From: Candidatus Nitrotoga sp. CP45
Lineage (GTDB): Bacteria; Pseudomonadota; Gammaproteobacteria; Burkholderiales; Gallionellaceae
Assembly (NCBI GenBank): GCA_945874105.1
Contig: CAMCFJ010000004.1
Span: forward strand, 1 to 64,000
Direction: 5' to 3'
Length of the DNA stretch: 64,000 nucleotides
Under the pieces are notes generated by a model, which saw nothing but the letters and a program-made list of their open reading frames with translations, did not search any database and was not told where the DNA came from. Numbering within the stretch: position 1 is the stretch's first letter; each line of letters starts with the position of its first letter. Made by a program: the position numbers and the translations under genes. Positions 38,557 to 49,425 of the stretch are shown piece after piece.

Positions 38557-38850
38557 TTATTTCTTCTTGGTTTTTGCGCCAGCAACTGCTTCTTTCAACT
38601 TACTGCCGACTTTGAATTTAACAACTTTTTTGGCTGGAATTTTTAATTCTTTGCCTGTGGCTGGATTGCGACCTATTCGTGCGGCGCGTGCTTCGACGGC
38701 AAACGTACCAAAACCTATTAGTTGAACGTTATTGCCTTTTGTTAAAGAAGTTTGAATAGCCGCCGTAAGAGCATTCAAGGTATCTTCTATACTGGACTTT
38801 GTCTTCTTGGTGGATTTGGCTATTGCATCAATCAGTTCTGATTTATTCAT
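38557..38850 (-). CDS. HU/IHF family DNA-binding protein
   Basis: 97 aa: MNKSELIDAIAKSTKKTKSS at the N-terminus, the beta-arm signature IGRNPATGKELKIPAKKVVKFK, and a basic C-terminus ending GAKTKKK. A nucleoid-associated histone-like protein. HupB-type by sequence character; the exact paralog cannot be fixed here. Confidence 0.93.
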   Translation of the reverse strand: MNKSELIDAIAKSTKKTKSSIEDTLNALTAAIQTSLTKGNNVQLIGFGTFAVEARAARIGRNPATGKELKIPAKKVVKFKVGSKLKEAVAGAKTKKK

Positions 38851-39097
38851 GATGTTGACTCCCGTGTGGTTGAAAAGACGGTGAACTTTACCAAGTCATG
38901 GTATTAATTACAAGAAATTATAAAAACTATATTGTTCGCACCTTCGGCTCTAAAGGTTAATAACTCAGTTCATCGAGGACTCAGCTCTCGGCATAATAAA
39001 ATTAAAATAAAGCATGATGCAATACGCGAGCATCTGTTAAACATGATTTCTGGATGTAACGTCAGGATTTTAATGAGGAAGGCTATCCTGCAATTAG

Positions 39098-40465
39098 CTA
39101 TAGATAATCCGGAAAATCCAAATTGAGAACTGCGCGCCAAACAACCACCACACCCGCTTCATCCGGCTGAGCCCGATATGTATTGGCTATAGCTATACCC
39201 GGAACACACACCAAATCAGCATCGCAAAAAAGCAAGGGTAGTGAGTCGCGTTGCCACGGCAGCATCTCATATTCTTGCAATAGATTTTTCAAGCCTCGCT
39301 GCGGTCGCGCAGCATCCACCCGAATGCTTTCGCCGCCATGACGCGAACGAATTTTGGCAATGCCGAGTTGTAACTTTGCCAAACTGACACCCTGCCCGAT
39401 GGCATGTTTAAAAAGAAGAACGCCGTGTGGCGGAGGCAACAATATTTCTGCTTCACCCTGCCACATAACAGTGAAATCAACCGGTGGCGGCAACACAGGC
39501 ATGGTGTAAGCATGATCGCGATATCGACGCATTTGCCAGTCCTGCCAGTCGATACACACCTGCGCATCCGGGCGAGCATTGCACAGTTGGCGCAGCATTT
39601 CTTGCAGCCGTGTGCTATCCGGAATGGGAGCCCCTTGCGCCGCAAGGAAATAACGCAATAGATTCTTTCCCCGTATTACACCAAGCACACGCAGTTGCCT
39701 GATATCCAAACGATTATCCGCCATGGCCAATTCCGCATCCTGCTGTGCCATCTCATCCAGCAGTTCGGTTGCCTCGGCAAAATGCTGCGCGCTGCGCAAC
39801 AAGGTTTTGCGGTAGGCAGGAAAGCGTTGTTCCAACAGCGGAAGGATGCGATGGCGTAAAAAATTGCGTGGATAAGTGTCGTCGGCGTTGCTTTCATCTT
39901 CCACCCATTGGAGGGCTTGCTGTTGCGCGTATTCCAGCAATACAGAACGGGGAACATCGAGCAAAGGGCGTAACAGTGTCGGGACGTTTGCACGATGCTT
40001 TATGGCTGGCATGGCGCTTGCGCCGCGCACTCCAGCCCCGCGCAGTAATTGCAGCAGCAACGTTTCAGCCTGATCGTCAAGATGATGCGCCAGCGCTATA
40101 AAATCCACCGGCTGTCGTGCAAGCGCGGCGTGACGAAGTTTGCGCGCCGCCGCTTCAATACCTAACGAGCGTAATGGTGCGATATTTACATATTCGACAT
40201 GCAGGGAGACATTATGGAGCGCGCACAAATCAGTACAGAAAGCCGTCCAAGTGTCCGCTTGCGGGCTGATACCATGATGTACATGCAATGCGCTTAGACG
40301 CCATGAATAACGGAGGGAAAGTTTTTGTAGCAGATGCAGCAGGACAACCGAATCTACACCACCGCTCAATCCAAGCAGGATGGAGCTGCCCGCAGGAAGC
40401 AAGGGCGAGAGCGCGTCGGCAACGCGCTCTGCTAAATCAAAGCTCGACTTCCTTGTACTTGCCAT
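39098..40465 (-). CDS. tilS: tRNA(Ile)-lysidine synthase
   Basis: 455 aa. PP-loop ATPase motif [15 protein letters not shown] near residue 30. It forms lysidine at C34 of tRNA-Ile (CAT) so that it reads AUA codons. The middle and C-terminal TilS domains follow. The start overlaps the end of accA by 29 bp, the common accA-tilS order. The ATG at 40465 is the first usual start. Confidence 0.93.
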   Translation of the reverse strand: MASTRKSSFDLAERVADALSPLLPAGSSILLGLSGGVDSVVLLHLLQKLSLRYSWRLSALHVHHGISPQADTWTAFCTDLCALHNVSLHVEYVNIAPLRSLGIEAAARKLRHAALARQPVDFIALAHHLDDQAETLLLQLLRGAGVRGASAMPAIKHRANVPTLLRPLLDVPRSVLLEYAQQQALQWVEDESNADDTYPRNFLRHRILPLLEQRFPAYRKTLLRSAQHFAEATELLDEMAQQDAELAMADNRLDIRQLRVLGVIRGKNLLRYFLAAQGAPIPDSTRLQEMLRQLCNARPDAQVCIDWQDWQMRRYRDHAYTMPVLPPPVDFTVMWQGEAEILLPPPHGVLLFKHAIGQGVSLAKLQLGIAKIRSRHGGESIRVDAARPQRGLKNLLQEYEMLPWQRDSLPLLFCDADLVCVPGIAIANTYRAQPDEAGVVVVWRAVLNLDFPDYL

Positions 40466-41402
40466 AGCCCATTACGCGGCTGAAACGGATCTGCAACAGC
40501 TTGTCTATGGAGTTAGATTGCACCTGTTTAAGGGTATCCTGTAAGCATTTTTTCAGGGTTAGCATCATTGCCTGATAATCTCGGTGGGCACCGCCCGGCG
40601 GTTCGCTAATGATCTTGTCGATCAACCCCAACGCCTTCAATCTGGTAGCGGTGATACCCAACGTTTCCGCCGCATCAGCCGACTTGTCCGCATTTTTCCA
40701 AAGGATGGCAGCGCAGCCTTCTGGCGAGATGACCGAGTAGGTGGCGTATTGCAGCATCAACAACGCGTCACCTACTGCAATGGCCAACGCGCCACCAGAG
40801 CCGCCCTCACCAATCACCGTACAGACCAATGGCACGCGCAGTTCTGCCATCACATACAAGCTTTTGCCGATGGCTTCGGACTGCCCCCGTTCTTCGGCGC
40901 CAATTCCGGGATACGCACCCGGCGTATCGATGAAAGTCATAATCGGAATATCGAATTTCTCCGCCAGCCGCATCAAGCGCATTGCCTTGCGGTAGCCTTC
41001 GGGGCGAGGCATGCCAAAGTTGCGATACTGTCGCTCCTTGGTATCCCGCCCTTTTTGATGTCCGATTACCATCACACTTTGGCCATTAAAACGCGCTAAT
41101 CCACCGACGATAGCCGGATCATCGGCATAGGAGCGATCTCCATGCAGCTCCTCAAAATCAGTAAATAGATTCTGAATGTAATCCAGCGTGTAGGGTCGCT
41201 GAGGATGACGTGACACTTGTGAGATTTGCCACGGCGTGAGCTTGGCGTAAATATCCTTGGCTAACGCCTGGCTTTTTATTTGCAGACGATTAATCTCATC
41301 GGAAATATCAAGTGCAGAATCATTCTGCACAAAGCGAAGTTGCTCAATTTTGCCTGCCAATTCGGCGATGGGCTGCTCAAAATCCAAGAAGATAGCTTTC
41401 AT
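40437..41402 (-). CDS. accA: Acetyl-CoA carboxylase carboxyltransferase subunit alpha
   Basis: 321 aa. With AccD it transfers carboxyl from biotin to acetyl-CoA for fatty acid synthesis. Typical stretches are [40 protein letters not shown] and [17 protein letters not shown] chose the ATG at 41402 ([11 protein letters not shown]), as in homologues; a TTG at 41429 is less likely. Confidence 0.96.
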   Translation of the reverse strand: MKAIFLDFEQPIAELAGKIEQLRFVQNDSALDISDEINRLQIKSQALAKDIYAKLTPWQISQVSRHPQRPYTLDYIQNLFTDFEELHGDRSYADDPAIVGGLARFNGQSVMVIGHQKGRDTKERQYRNFGMPRPEGYRKAMRLMRLAEKFDIPIMTFIDTPGAYPGIGAEERGQSEAIGKSLYVMAELRVPLVCTVIGEGGSGGALAIAVGDALLMLQYATYSVISPEGCAAILWKNADKSADAAETLGITATRLKALGLIDKIISEPPGGAHRDYQAMMLTLKKCLQDTLKQVQSNSIDKLLQIRFSRVMGYGKYKEVEL

Positions 41403-41510
41403 AAATTTCGTATTTATTTGCGTATTCAAATGATACAGTATTCGACTAGCTAGACCAAAGAAGCACGGATAGAATTTTGCTGTGCTGCTGAAAATTTCGG
41501 CTGTTTTTTT

Positions 41511-42548
41511 CTACACCAACGCATATCGCGTCAAAGATTTGGTCAAGCGCCACGGCTTCCACACCGCACTGCGTGTCAACACAAATCGCTGTGCAACGCC
41601 CGCATTAAGACCATACAAGCTAAGCTGTTTGATGCGCCCGTTACGCAATGCTACCCACAATGGTGCAATATAATTTTGCTCCAGGCGCTGCACTGAATCG
41701 CGCCAGGCATGCAGGTCACCTTGCTGAAGTGGGCGGCGCAAACCTTCCCAGACGATTAGCACATCGCCTTCATTATCATCAACACAGCGGGTTAAATCAT
41801 CCGGCGATATTTGATAAGGAATACCTGCCGCCTGCGCGAACGCCCCGGCCAGAAAACTGTCGCCATAAACCTTCGTATATGGCCGTGCCAAATGTTCCAC
41901 CGCCTGCCCTCCTCCCCACAGCCAGATACTGTTTATGGGCAAATCACCATGTGCCTCGCGCGCCTGATTAACAGCATGTTCGAAAAAGAGCATTTGGATT
42001 TCATTGAAGACTTTATGCCAACGCAAGGCATTCTGGCCTTTCGGCAAATACGATTGCACGTTCCTGCCTGCCACCTGCGCCAAGGAATGTGTCACGATGC
42101 CTGGAACGCTCTCCATCTGGAGATACCAGCGCTGCGGATGGGGCGAAAAAAAACGCAAGCCTTCAGCGGCAAAATGCGTATTCAAACTGGCGCACAACTG
42201 CGCCGCTTCATCAGCATTCAATGGCACATCCGGATGCAATGACAATTGCGTGCGCTGCATTTGCAGATGCACTGGATCAGCGCGTAACCAATAGCCCGTA
42301 CCTGGCTGCATCCCGTCCGCCATCAAGGTAATCGGTGCGATGGGTTCGTCCATCTGACGTGCGACACCAAAAGTCAGGCACAGCCACTCTTCCAACGTGC
42401 CTGTTGAGCCGATTTCAGAGGGTAACAATGCAGGCTTGGCCCGCGCCAGCATTTTCTCAAGGACAGGCACAGATAGATCGGCGCAAGCGCCGACAGCAAT
42501 CTCCTGCGGCAAGAATAAATCAAGGATAACGATGTCTACATTTCTCAT
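41511..42548 (-). CDS. RpfE-like / phosphoglycerate-mutase-like protein
   Basis: 345 aa, annotated in betaproteobacteria as 'regulatory protein RpfE type' or cofactor-independent phosphoglycerate-mutase-like. Recognisable parts are LRADPVHLQMQRTQLSLHPD (about 90) and INSIWLWGGGQ (about 205). Its true function is unknown. It is divergent from lolC with a 115-bp shared upstream region. Confidence 0.75.
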   Translation of the reverse strand: MRNVDIVILDLFLPQEIAVGACADLSVPVLEKMLARAKPALLPSEIGSTGTLEEWLCLTFGVARQMDEPIAPITLMADGMQPGTGYWLRADPVHLQMQRTQLSLHPDVPLNADEAAQLCASLNTHFAAEGLRFFSPHPQRWYLQMESVPGIVTHSLAQVAGRNVQSYLPKGQNALRWHKVFNEIQMLFFEHAVNQAREAHGDLPINSIWLWGGGQAVEHLARPYTKVYGDSFLAGAFAQAAGIPYQISPDDLTRCVDDNEGDVLIVWEGLRRPLQQGDLHAWRDSVQRLEQNYIAPLWVALRNGRIKQLSLYGLNAGVAQRFVLTRSAVWKPWRLTKSLTRYALV

Positions 42549-42663
42549 GTTGAATTTGTACGCATAGGGTAGCCAAGCATGACTGGAGTGAAATAATTTT
42601 TATCTTTACCAGTTTACCATCCCGCAGAGAGCGCTCTTATGGCAAACTAGCGCCCAATTCATT

Positions 42664-43923
42664 TTGAGCACCTTCACTTTGCGTCCATACGAACTCTTTA
42701 TCGGTCTGCGTTACACCCGTGCCAAGCGGCGCAATCATTTCATTTCCTTTATTTCGCTGATCTCCATGCTGGGCATGGCCTTGGGCGTGGCTGCGCTGAT
42801 TGTAGTGCTGTCGGTCATGAACGGTTTCCAAAAAGAAATCCGCACGCGCATTCTAGGTATCGCCCCCCACCTGCAAATTAGTGAAGAGGGTAACAACATG
42901 GTCGATTGGAAACCGACCTTACAGCTCACGACAAAATATCCGCAAGTGGCGGCTGCCGCGCCGTTCGTGAATGGACAAGGCATGGTGTCGTTTGATCAAA
43001 ACGTGCAGGGCATAATGGTACGCGGCATTTTGCCGCAGGATGAAGGCAAGGTGATAGACCTCTCCGACAAGATGAAAGCCGGTTCGCTGGGCGCCTTGCA
43101 GGATGGTAGTTTCGGCATCGTGCTGGGTTCAGACTTGGCGCACACGCTGGGCGCGCGTCTGAACGACAAGGTGTTGCTCATCTCTCCTCAAGGGCAGATC
43201 ACGCCTGCTGGAATGGTGCCACGCCTCAAGCAATTCCGCGTAGTGGGAATTTTTGAAATTGGTATGGCGCCCTATGACAATGCGCTGGCGCTGATACACC
43301 TTAATGACGCGCAGAAGCTCTATCAAATGGGTAGCGCGGTAAGCGGCATCAGCGCACGTCTGCATGACCTCGATCTGGCTCCGCACCTGGCCTTCGAGAT
43401 ACAACGTGTCTTGCCGCGCAATACCATTGTTAGCGACTGGACGCGCCAGCACTCCAATTATTTCCGCGCAGTACAGATCGAAAAGAAAATGATGTTTATC
43501 ATTCTTTCACTCATCGTGGCGGTAGCTGCATTCAACATTGTCTCCACGCTGGTAATGGCGGTTACCGACAAACAAGCCGACATCGCCATCCTGCGCACGC
43601 TCGGTGCTTCGCCCGCCAGCATCATGAAAATATTTATCGTGCAAGGCGCCCTGATTGGCCTGATCGGCTCGGCACTCGGCGTTGGAGGAGGCGTGCTGCT
43701 AAGCCTCAACATCGACAGTGTGGTGCCGTTTATAGAGCGACTGCTGGGCATGCACTTCCTCTCCAAGGAAGTGTATTTCATCAGCGAACTTCCCAGCGAT
43801 TTACAGCGCGATGATGTGCTGGTCGTGGCATGTTTCTCCTTTCTCATCAGCCTGCTCGCCACGCTATATCCAAGTTGGCGCGCATCCAGAACACAACCGG
43901 CAGAGGCGCTACGCTATGAGTGA
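42664..43923 (+). CDS. lolC: Lipoprotein-releasing system permease LolC/LolE
   Basis: 419 aa. Residues start [21 protein letters not shown], then a first membrane segment, a large periplasmic domain, and three C-terminal membrane segments of the FtsX fold. With LolD it extracts outer-membrane lipoproteins for transfer to LolA. The start is a TTG (42664, or 42679 at LRPYE); no ATG precedes the conserved N-terminus. It overlaps lolD by 8 bp. Confidence 0.93.
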   Translation: MSTFTLRPYELFIGLRYTRAKRRNHFISFISLISMLGMALGVAALIVVLSVMNGFQKEIRTRILGIAPHLQISEEGNNMVDWKPTLQLTTKYPQVAAAAPFVNGQGMVSFDQNVQGIMVRGILPQDEGKVIDLSDKMKAGSLGALQDGSFGIVLGSDLAHTLGARLNDKVLLISPQGQITPAGMVPRLKQFRVVGIFEIGMAPYDNALALIHLNDAQKLYQMGSAVSGISARLHDLDLAPHLAFEIQRVLPRNTIVSDWTRQHSNYFRAVQIEKKMMFIILSLIVAVAAFNIVSTLVMAVTDKQADIAILRTLGASPASIMKIFIVQGALIGLIGSALGVGGGVLLSLNIDSVVPFIERLLGMHFLSKEVYFISELPSDLQRDDVLVVACFSFLISLLATLYPSWRASRTQPAEALRYE

Positions 43924-44596
43924 GATGGTCATTTCCTGCCGCGACTTATGCAAAACCTTTGTGCAAGGAAAACTCAATGTACCTGTACTTAACGGCGTCA
44001 ACATTGATGTCATGCGCGGCGAACGTATCGCCATCGTAGGTAGCTCCGGCTCCGGCAAAAGCACCCTCCTCCACTTGCTCGGTGGATTGGACAAGGCTAG
44101 CGGCGGCAATGTCGCCATCCTCGGCCACGATGTGCAAGCCATGAATGAAGCAGAGCGCGGCACTCTGCGCAACCGGGCGCTGGGTTTTGTGTACCAGTTT
44201 CATCATCTTCTGGCGGAATTCACTGCACTGGAAAATGTTGCCATGCCATTACTGATCCGTGGCCTGAAGAGAAGTGAAACAGATCCGATTGCCGCACGCA
44301 TGCTAGGGCTGGTGGGGCTCGCACACCGCACGGTGCATCTGCCCGCCGAACTTTCCGGTGGTGAACGTCAGCGTGTCGCCGTAGCGCGCGCGCTAGTTAC
44401 CGAGCCAGCCTGCGTATTGGCAGACGAGCCTACCGGAAATCTGGACCGCGCCAGTGCGCAAGCATTATTTGAACTGATGCAAGAACTCAATTCCAGGCTT
44501 AACACCAGCTTCATCGTAGTCACCCACGACATGGAGTTAGCGGGAAAAATGCAGCGCCAGCTTCGCCTGATGGATGGAGTGCTGCACGAAGCGTGA
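43916..44596 (+). CDS. lolD: Lipoprotein-releasing system ATPase LolD
   Basis: 226 aa. Walker [11 protein letters not shown]-loop [12 protein letters not shown], signature [15 protein letters not shown], Walker [12 protein letters not shown], switch VVTHD. The ATG at 43916 overlaps the lolC stop, which fixes the start despite a longer open frame. Confidence 0.95.
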   Translation: MSEMVISCRDLCKTFVQGKLNVPVLNGVNIDVMRGERIAIVGSSGSGKSTLLHLLGGLDKASGGNVAILGHDVQAMNEAERGTLRNRALGFVYQFHHLLAEFTALENVAMPLLIRGLKRSETDPIAARMLGLVGLAHRTVHLPAELSGGERQRVAVARALVTEPACVLADEPTGNLDRASAQALFELMQELNSRLNTSFIVVTHDMELAGKMQRQLRLMDGVLHEA

Positions 44597-44630
44597 TTGC
44601 CGCAGAAACGGTTTAGAAATCGGCTGCTCT

Positions 44631-46168
44631 TCAAGTGCCGCCAAGCGCAGCCAATATTTGGTTCTTCAAAGCCTTGATCAGCGCGGTCTCATCGGGCGGC
44701 ATACCCTCTGGCGCTGGCAAAATGCGGTCAGCATAAAACAAGCCTATCTGCACTTTTTGCACCACCAGCGGTAACACGATAAAACTGCGTGTGTCGGGCA
44801 ACAAGGCGCGATGCCATGCAGGCAATAGATCGCGTATTTTCTCGCTGCTGGCGTCCGCTATCATCAGGTCGGTGTTATTTTCCATGGACAGATGGAATAG
44901 ATCCCGCTCCGATGTCATCTGGAAAACAAAGCGCTCCTGGCGCGAGGCGTGGCCTTCTCCTAGCGCAACGCGGGCACGGAACTGACCCGACTTGGTATCC
45001 TTTAAGCACATGGTCGCAAAACGAAAGCCCATGCTACGGTACAGCGTCTCAAGCACCAACAAGATCAGTTCATTGACTTTGCTGCGACCCGACGCCCGCA
45101 TCTGAATCACATCCTGCACGCCGGCCAACAATAACTCGTGCGCATTGACCGGCTTGCCACTGGGATGAAAACCTTCAGTCTTAGCATCTGCGCCCATGGT
45201 CATCATCAACAACACGTCGGGTGTGACACTTTTAGTGTCGGGGACCTTGATCTCAGCCACGTCAAGTTTAAAACTCTCGGTCAGCACTCGCATTTCCCCG
45301 GCAACCGAGGTAAGCAACTCGCGCATTTTTTCAGTGTCAAGATTTAAGGCTGTGCCAAAACGCGCCAGCAGTTTCTGGCTATCCGCCTCCACTTCGATGT
45401 CTGCGCGCGCGAGCAATTTTGATACCTCGACACTAAATGAGGTGACCTGCCGCATCCACTCCTGGCGATTTCCCGCTGCCCGTTGCCTACCGGCAGGCAC
45501 AGCACCTAACGCGTTAATTATTGTTTCCGGGATATTCCATTCAGTCAGCACCGCTTCGGCCAACTCTTCATAGTTGCAGCCGAGCACTTGGGCTGAGGCT
45601 TGGGCCGGAGTGTGTTTGCCAGCGGCGACGAGCACTTCAATTTGTTGTAGAGAGGCTTGTTCGTGCGATGCCACCAGCAAGCGACCCAGGTTTTTGAACA
45701 AGGCCGCGATTGACGCTTCTTCCGCGCCCTGGTAGTGGCTGTAGCGCGCCAACTCGCGGCCAACCAAGCTGGCACGCAAGGCGTCGGCAAGCTCTGCACG
45801 GATGCTCCGCGCATGCTTATGGTTAGACAAGCTATCGACCAGCAGCATGGCCAGCGCGCTGGTTTTACCGTATCAAACCCGAGCATAAAAATCGCCCGGG
45901 AGATGGTCGTTACGGGTGCGTTGGATCCCCGGCGATAGGACGCCGAGTTTGATAGACGCAAAACCTTTTGCGTTAACGCCACATCTGATAACACACAATG
46001 CGTGAGATTATTGGTTGCTTCGTCATCGGATGCCGTGACTTGGACTACGCGCGATACAGAGGAGCCGAGCGCAAACAATCCGACATCGCTACTGAGCTTT
46101 CGCACAAGCGCATCGCGCACGTTATGCATTTCGCCACCACCTTGTTGTGGCTTGATTTCATCTGACAT
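44631..46168 (-). pseudogene. HDOD-domain signalling protein gene with a one-base frameshift
   Basis: From the ATG at 46168 (MSDEIKPQQGGGEMHNV) an HDOD domain reads to FMLGFDTVK and then leaves frame. The correct continuation (TSALAMLLVDSLSNHKHARS...) is in the frame ending at 44631. One base is missing at the short A run on the coding strand (T run 45863-45866). The second half has the rest of HDOD and a GAF-like region ending in NQILAALGGT. The intact protein would be about 510 aa. It may be a true pseudogene, a slippage-prone site or a sequencing error. Confidence 0.8.
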
Positions 46169-46339
46169 AGCACCGTTCCTGGAAAACGTACCTCTAATAA
46201 ATCCTTCGTCTACAGAACGCCTTGCGGGGTCTCAACAACAAAGGAAATGATATGACTACTCAACTTTTTTATATCGGCCAATCCGCACCAATCTTTACGG
46301 CAGCAGTTCCTGCAATGACAAGCCGGCCATAGCAGAGCG

Positions 46340-46486
46340 TTGTTTTGGATTTACCTGAAGCATGGCAGTTGAGTTGCGTTAATTGCCCTCTCTCCAACTC
46401 TCTCCCACTTGTGGGAGAGAGTTGGAGAGAGGGTTGGCATAACTTAGCATCACACCATGCAACGTATTTTTCGCAATTAACAGGTC
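46340..46486. repeat. Intergenic hairpin element, copy B
   Basis: Shares both flanks with 5962-6142. The core is a shorter perfect-looking palindrome (CTCTCTCCAACTCTCTCCC, then its inverse GGGAGAGAGTTGGAGAGAG). It lies in the 401-bp gap between the HDOD gene and the cytochrome gene; the rest of the gap holds the two promoters. Confidence 0.75.
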
Positions 46487-46569
46487 GTGAATAGGTGACA
46501 TTTAGCTCAGACAGAAGCACAAGTTTCCTCTATATTTCACACCTTCATAATCCACAAAAGAAACTAAAA

Positions 46570-47034
46570 ATGAAATCCAATAAACTTGCGTCAATTGCCT
46601 TGTTGCTCTGGGTTCTCACTGTTGCCGTATTCGCATGGTTTTTTATTCGTGGAAGTACGACTGCCGGAACCGATGGTAGAACCGCTGTCGTTCTGCAAAT
46701 TGGCGAACGTGACTTGATCTTATCCGAAATGCGTGGCCTATTATCTGCAACACAAGGAATTATAGAAGGAGTGAATCAAGGCGACATGCAGCGCGTCATC
46801 AAGGCTTCAAGTGCTGCAGGCATGATCGTTGCTGCCGATGCAAGCCCGGCGCTAATGGCTAAACTGCCGATAGAGTTAAAAACACTGGGGATGAGTGTGC
46901 ATCGCGACATGGATGCAATAGCCAAAGCTGCCGAAAGTAAAACGCCAGCGCCAGAAATTATGAAGATGCTGTCTAATACATTAACAAAGTGTGTCGCCTG
47001 CCACTCAGCTTGGCAACTTAAAGTGGTGAATTAA
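46570..47034 (+). CDS. Membrane-anchored monoheme c-type cytochrome
   Basis: 154 aa from the ATG at 46570. An N-terminal membrane anchor (IALLLWVLTVAVFAWFFIRG) is followed by a helical domain with a single heme motif CVACH close to the C-terminus, a position like that of class II (cytochrome c'-type) proteins. It probably sits in the periplasm as an electron carrier or sensor. No redox partner genes adjoin it. Confidence 0.75.
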   Translation: MKSNKLASIALLLWVLTVAVFAWFFIRGSTTAGTDGRTAVVLQIGERDLILSEMRGLLSATQGIIEGVNQGDMQRVIKASSAAGMIVAADASPALMAKLPIELKTLGMSVHRDMDAIAKAAESKTPAPEIMKMLSNTLTKCVACHSAWQLKVVN

Positions 47035-47068
47035 ACCAAGTATTTATTTTTGCGTACGGTGAAAGCGT

Positions 47069-48076
47069 TCAAACACTCCTTCCTGCATGATGGGCGGCGA
47101 ACAAGGCCGGGCCATACAGTGCCGCGCGATCATTCAGGATCACCTTGACCGGCATCGCCTCCAGTAGTGGCCGCCTCCGTCCTTTGTCGAGAAAGGCATC
47201 AAGGAAAGCACCCGTTTGCAACAACGGCAATATTTTCGGCGCAATGCCACCGCCAATATACAGGCCGCCACGGCTCATCACCTTGAGTGCCAGATTGCCG
47301 GCTTCCGCGCCGTACAAACTGACGAACAATTGCATCGTTTCCTCGCATAGCGCGTCGCTGCCTGCCAGTGCCGCAGCGGATATTGCCGCCGCCGTATCCG
47401 TGCCGCGCATCGCATCCGCCAGCCACGCCGGTGTCGATGCCTGCCGATAGTCGAGCAAGAATGCATACAGATCAAGCAGCCCCATGCCGGAAACGACACG
47501 CTCCCAACTGACATGCCCCCTGCTTTGCTGATGATGGCGTTGCTGCAAATAATTCAGCAAGGAAAATTCCAGCGCATTGCGCGGACTGAACGTGGCGTGT
47601 CCACCTTCCGTGGCAAAGGGGCGATGGGATAGGCCGTCCCAATACAAACCCGCCTCGCCCAAACCTGTCCCTGCAGCGATCACCGCTGCATTACCCCGCG
47701 CATCGGGTGTCCCCGCTTGCAGCGTCAAAAAATCAGCATCGCCTAGCGCGGGCAAACCGTAAGCCGTGGCCTCCAAATCATTCAGCAGATGGCAGCGCAA
47801 AAAACCGAAGCGTTGGCACAGCGCGGCGGCATCAATCCGCCAAGGCAAGTTAGTCGTTTGCACCACGCCATCTTGAACCGGCCCGGCAATGCCGAAAGCC
47901 GCATCATCAACGATATCACCCGACGACAAAAAATCGTCCAGCAATGTTGCAAACGCATCATGGCGCTGGCTGGCATAACCAAGTTCGCGCAAAATTTCAA
48001 CGTGATTACCGTTCACTTTGACTAACGCCAAACGGGTCTTTGTACCGCCGATATCGCCGGTCAGGAATAGTCTCAT
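47069..48076 (-). CDS. glk: Glucokinase
   Basis: 335 aa from the ATG at 48076 (MRLFLTGDIGGTKTRLALV). Phosphate-binding motif TGDIGGTKT, glucose-binding region AAGTGLGEAGL, and adenosine motif GGLYIGGGIAPKIL. The proteobacterial Glk family phosphorylates glucose with ATP. GAGG lies 9 nt upstream. It is the last gene of a minus-strand series after arsM, with a 214-bp gap holding hairpins and a possible small ORF. Confidence 0.92.
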   Translation of the reverse strand: MRLFLTGDIGGTKTRLALVKVNGNHVEILRELGYASQRHDAFATLLDDFLSSGDIVDDAAFGIAGPVQDGVVQTTNLPWRIDAAALCQRFGFLRCHLLNDLEATAYGLPALGDADFLTLQAGTPDARGNAAVIAAGTGLGEAGLYWDGLSHRPFATEGGHATFSPRNALEFSLLNYLQQRHHQQSRGHVSWERVVSGMGLLDLYAFLLDYRQASTPAWLADAMRGTDTAAAISAAALAGSDALCEETMQLFVSLYGAEAGNLALKVMSRGGLYIGGGIAPKILPLLQTGAFLDAFLDKGRRRPLLEAMPVKVILNDRAALYGPALFAAHHAGRSV

Positions 48077-48165
48077 ATCAATATGCCTCAAGATTGCCAC
48101 CTTCCGGGCTGAAGGAATGGGGATTCGGGGTTTCACTCCCCCTTTGACCTTTGACGAGAACGAGT

Positions 48166-48285
48166 TTAATGGGGTTTTGTGTTGACTGCCAAGCGCATCA
48201 TGCTTGGCTTGCCGAGTAAATCTTTCCAGAAAACCGACATAAGCGCGTTCACCAATGATGTCGGTGAAACCGCCACCCTTTCCAT
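48166..48285 (-). CDS. Doubtful 39-aa ORF between arsM and glk
   Basis: An ATG 6 nt after the arsM stop opens a 39-codon frame (MERVAVSPTSLVNALMSVF...). No family is recognised and the ribosome site is weak. It may be chance. The same stretch also contains GCCAAGC/GCTTGGC-type and CCGACAT/ATGTCGG inverted repeats, so an RNA structure is equally possible. Confidence 0.2.
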   Translation of the reverse strand: MERVAVSPTSLVNALMSVFWKDLLGKPSMMRLAVNTKPH

Positions 48286-48290
48286 CTCAC

Positions 48291-49358
48291 TTAGCAGCAA
48301 CCGGAAGTGGCTGCGATTTCAGTTTGTGAGATTTCATATTGTGCGCTTCCATATTGGGCAAAGGGTATGTCACTACCGCATTCGGCAAAAATTCCATAGT
48401 GCTGATTAAAATTGCCGATGAACTCAAAGTGTTCCCTGAAGCGGGAATCATGCAGCATGTACCAGGTATTGCCGCACACCGGGAATACTCGCCCGGCTTC
48501 GATGTCGTGATGGCTATCGAGGACAAAGCGATGCGGATGATCGGGTATCGTGCCGCGATAAACCACCGCCTGGCCGTAATCCTCGCAGGCGGGCTCCAGC
48601 CCGTTCAGCTTGAACAACCTGTAAGTGGCCGAGAAAAAGCGGATGTTGCCGACCCGTTTAGCCAGCTTGGCATCGGTAATATCGAGCGGTTTGTCTTCAA
48701 CCAGCCTTGGGTCGGCAAAGTCATGGCGCTTGGCAAGATTAATGAAGTCGTTCCAGTACAGCGCGCCACCCAGACATTCACCATAAAGCACCGGGTCATT
48801 GCGCACCGCGTCCGGCACTCTGCGGTCAGCGTAGACATCCGAGAAATAGAATTCGCCGCCCGGTTTGAGCAAGCGATGCACTTCGCGCAGCACCGCATCC
48901 TTGTCCGGCGAAAGATTGATCACGCAGTTCGACACGATGACATCAAAGCTGCCGCTTTCCAGCCCAAGCTCATCGAGCTTTTCGATGTAGCCCTGTTTGA
49001 AAATGACGTTGTCAAAACCGAACACCTCGGCGTGATGGGCGCGATAACTTTCTGCAACGGCAAGCTGCTCATCGGTCATGTCCACACCGACCACCTGACC
49101 ACTCGCGCCCACCAATTGTGCCAGCGCATACACGTCGCGCCCGGAACCACTGCCCAGATCGAGAATGCGGCAGCCTTCCAGCAGCGGCGGACAAATCAAA
49201 CCGCAACCATAGTAGCGCGCCATCACTTCTGGATGGATGCGCGCCAGCAGTGGCTTGAGCCAGTCCGGCACGCGCGACGCATCGCAGCAGGCAGATGTCT
49301 TCAGGTCGTCGGAAGTTTGCAGTTGCTTGCCGTAATAGTCTTTAACGATTTCATGCAT
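48291..49358 (-). CDS. arsM: Arsenite S-adenosylmethyltransferase-like protein (ArsM family)
   Basis: 355 aa. The SAM-binding motif is ILDLGSGSGRDVYALAQLVG (about 75-95). Cysteines characteristic of As(III) binding appear in SACCDAS (about 33), SNCVINLSPDK (about 150) and GECLGGALY (about 200), followed by a C-terminal extension ending SGCC. The ATG at 49358 (MHEIVKDYYGK) has GAGG 7 nt upstream. The family methylates arsenite; next to arsS it should supply dimethylarsenic for arsenosugar formation. That pathway role is inferred. Confidence 0.9.
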   Translation of the reverse strand: MHEIVKDYYGKQLQTSDDLKTSACCDASRVPDWLKPLLARIHPEVMARYYGCGLICPPLLEGCRILDLGSGSGRDVYALAQLVGASGQVVGVDMTDEQLAVAESYRAHHAEVFGFDNVIFKQGYIEKLDELGLESGSFDVIVSNCVINLSPDKDAVLREVHRLLKPGGEFYFSDVYADRRVPDAVRNDPVLYGECLGGALYWNDFINLAKRHDFADPRLVEDKPLDITDAKLAKRVGNIRFFSATYRLFKLNGLEPACEDYGQAVVYRGTIPDHPHRFVLDSHHDIEAGRVFPVCGNTWYMLHDSRFREHFEFIGNFNQHYGIFAECGSDIPFAQYGSAQYEISQTEIAATSGCC

Positions 49359-49425
49359 GGTTATTCCTCGAACGATTGAATCGTAATTCACAGTTAGTCA
49401 CACTCGGATGAGTATTCCTTGCATT

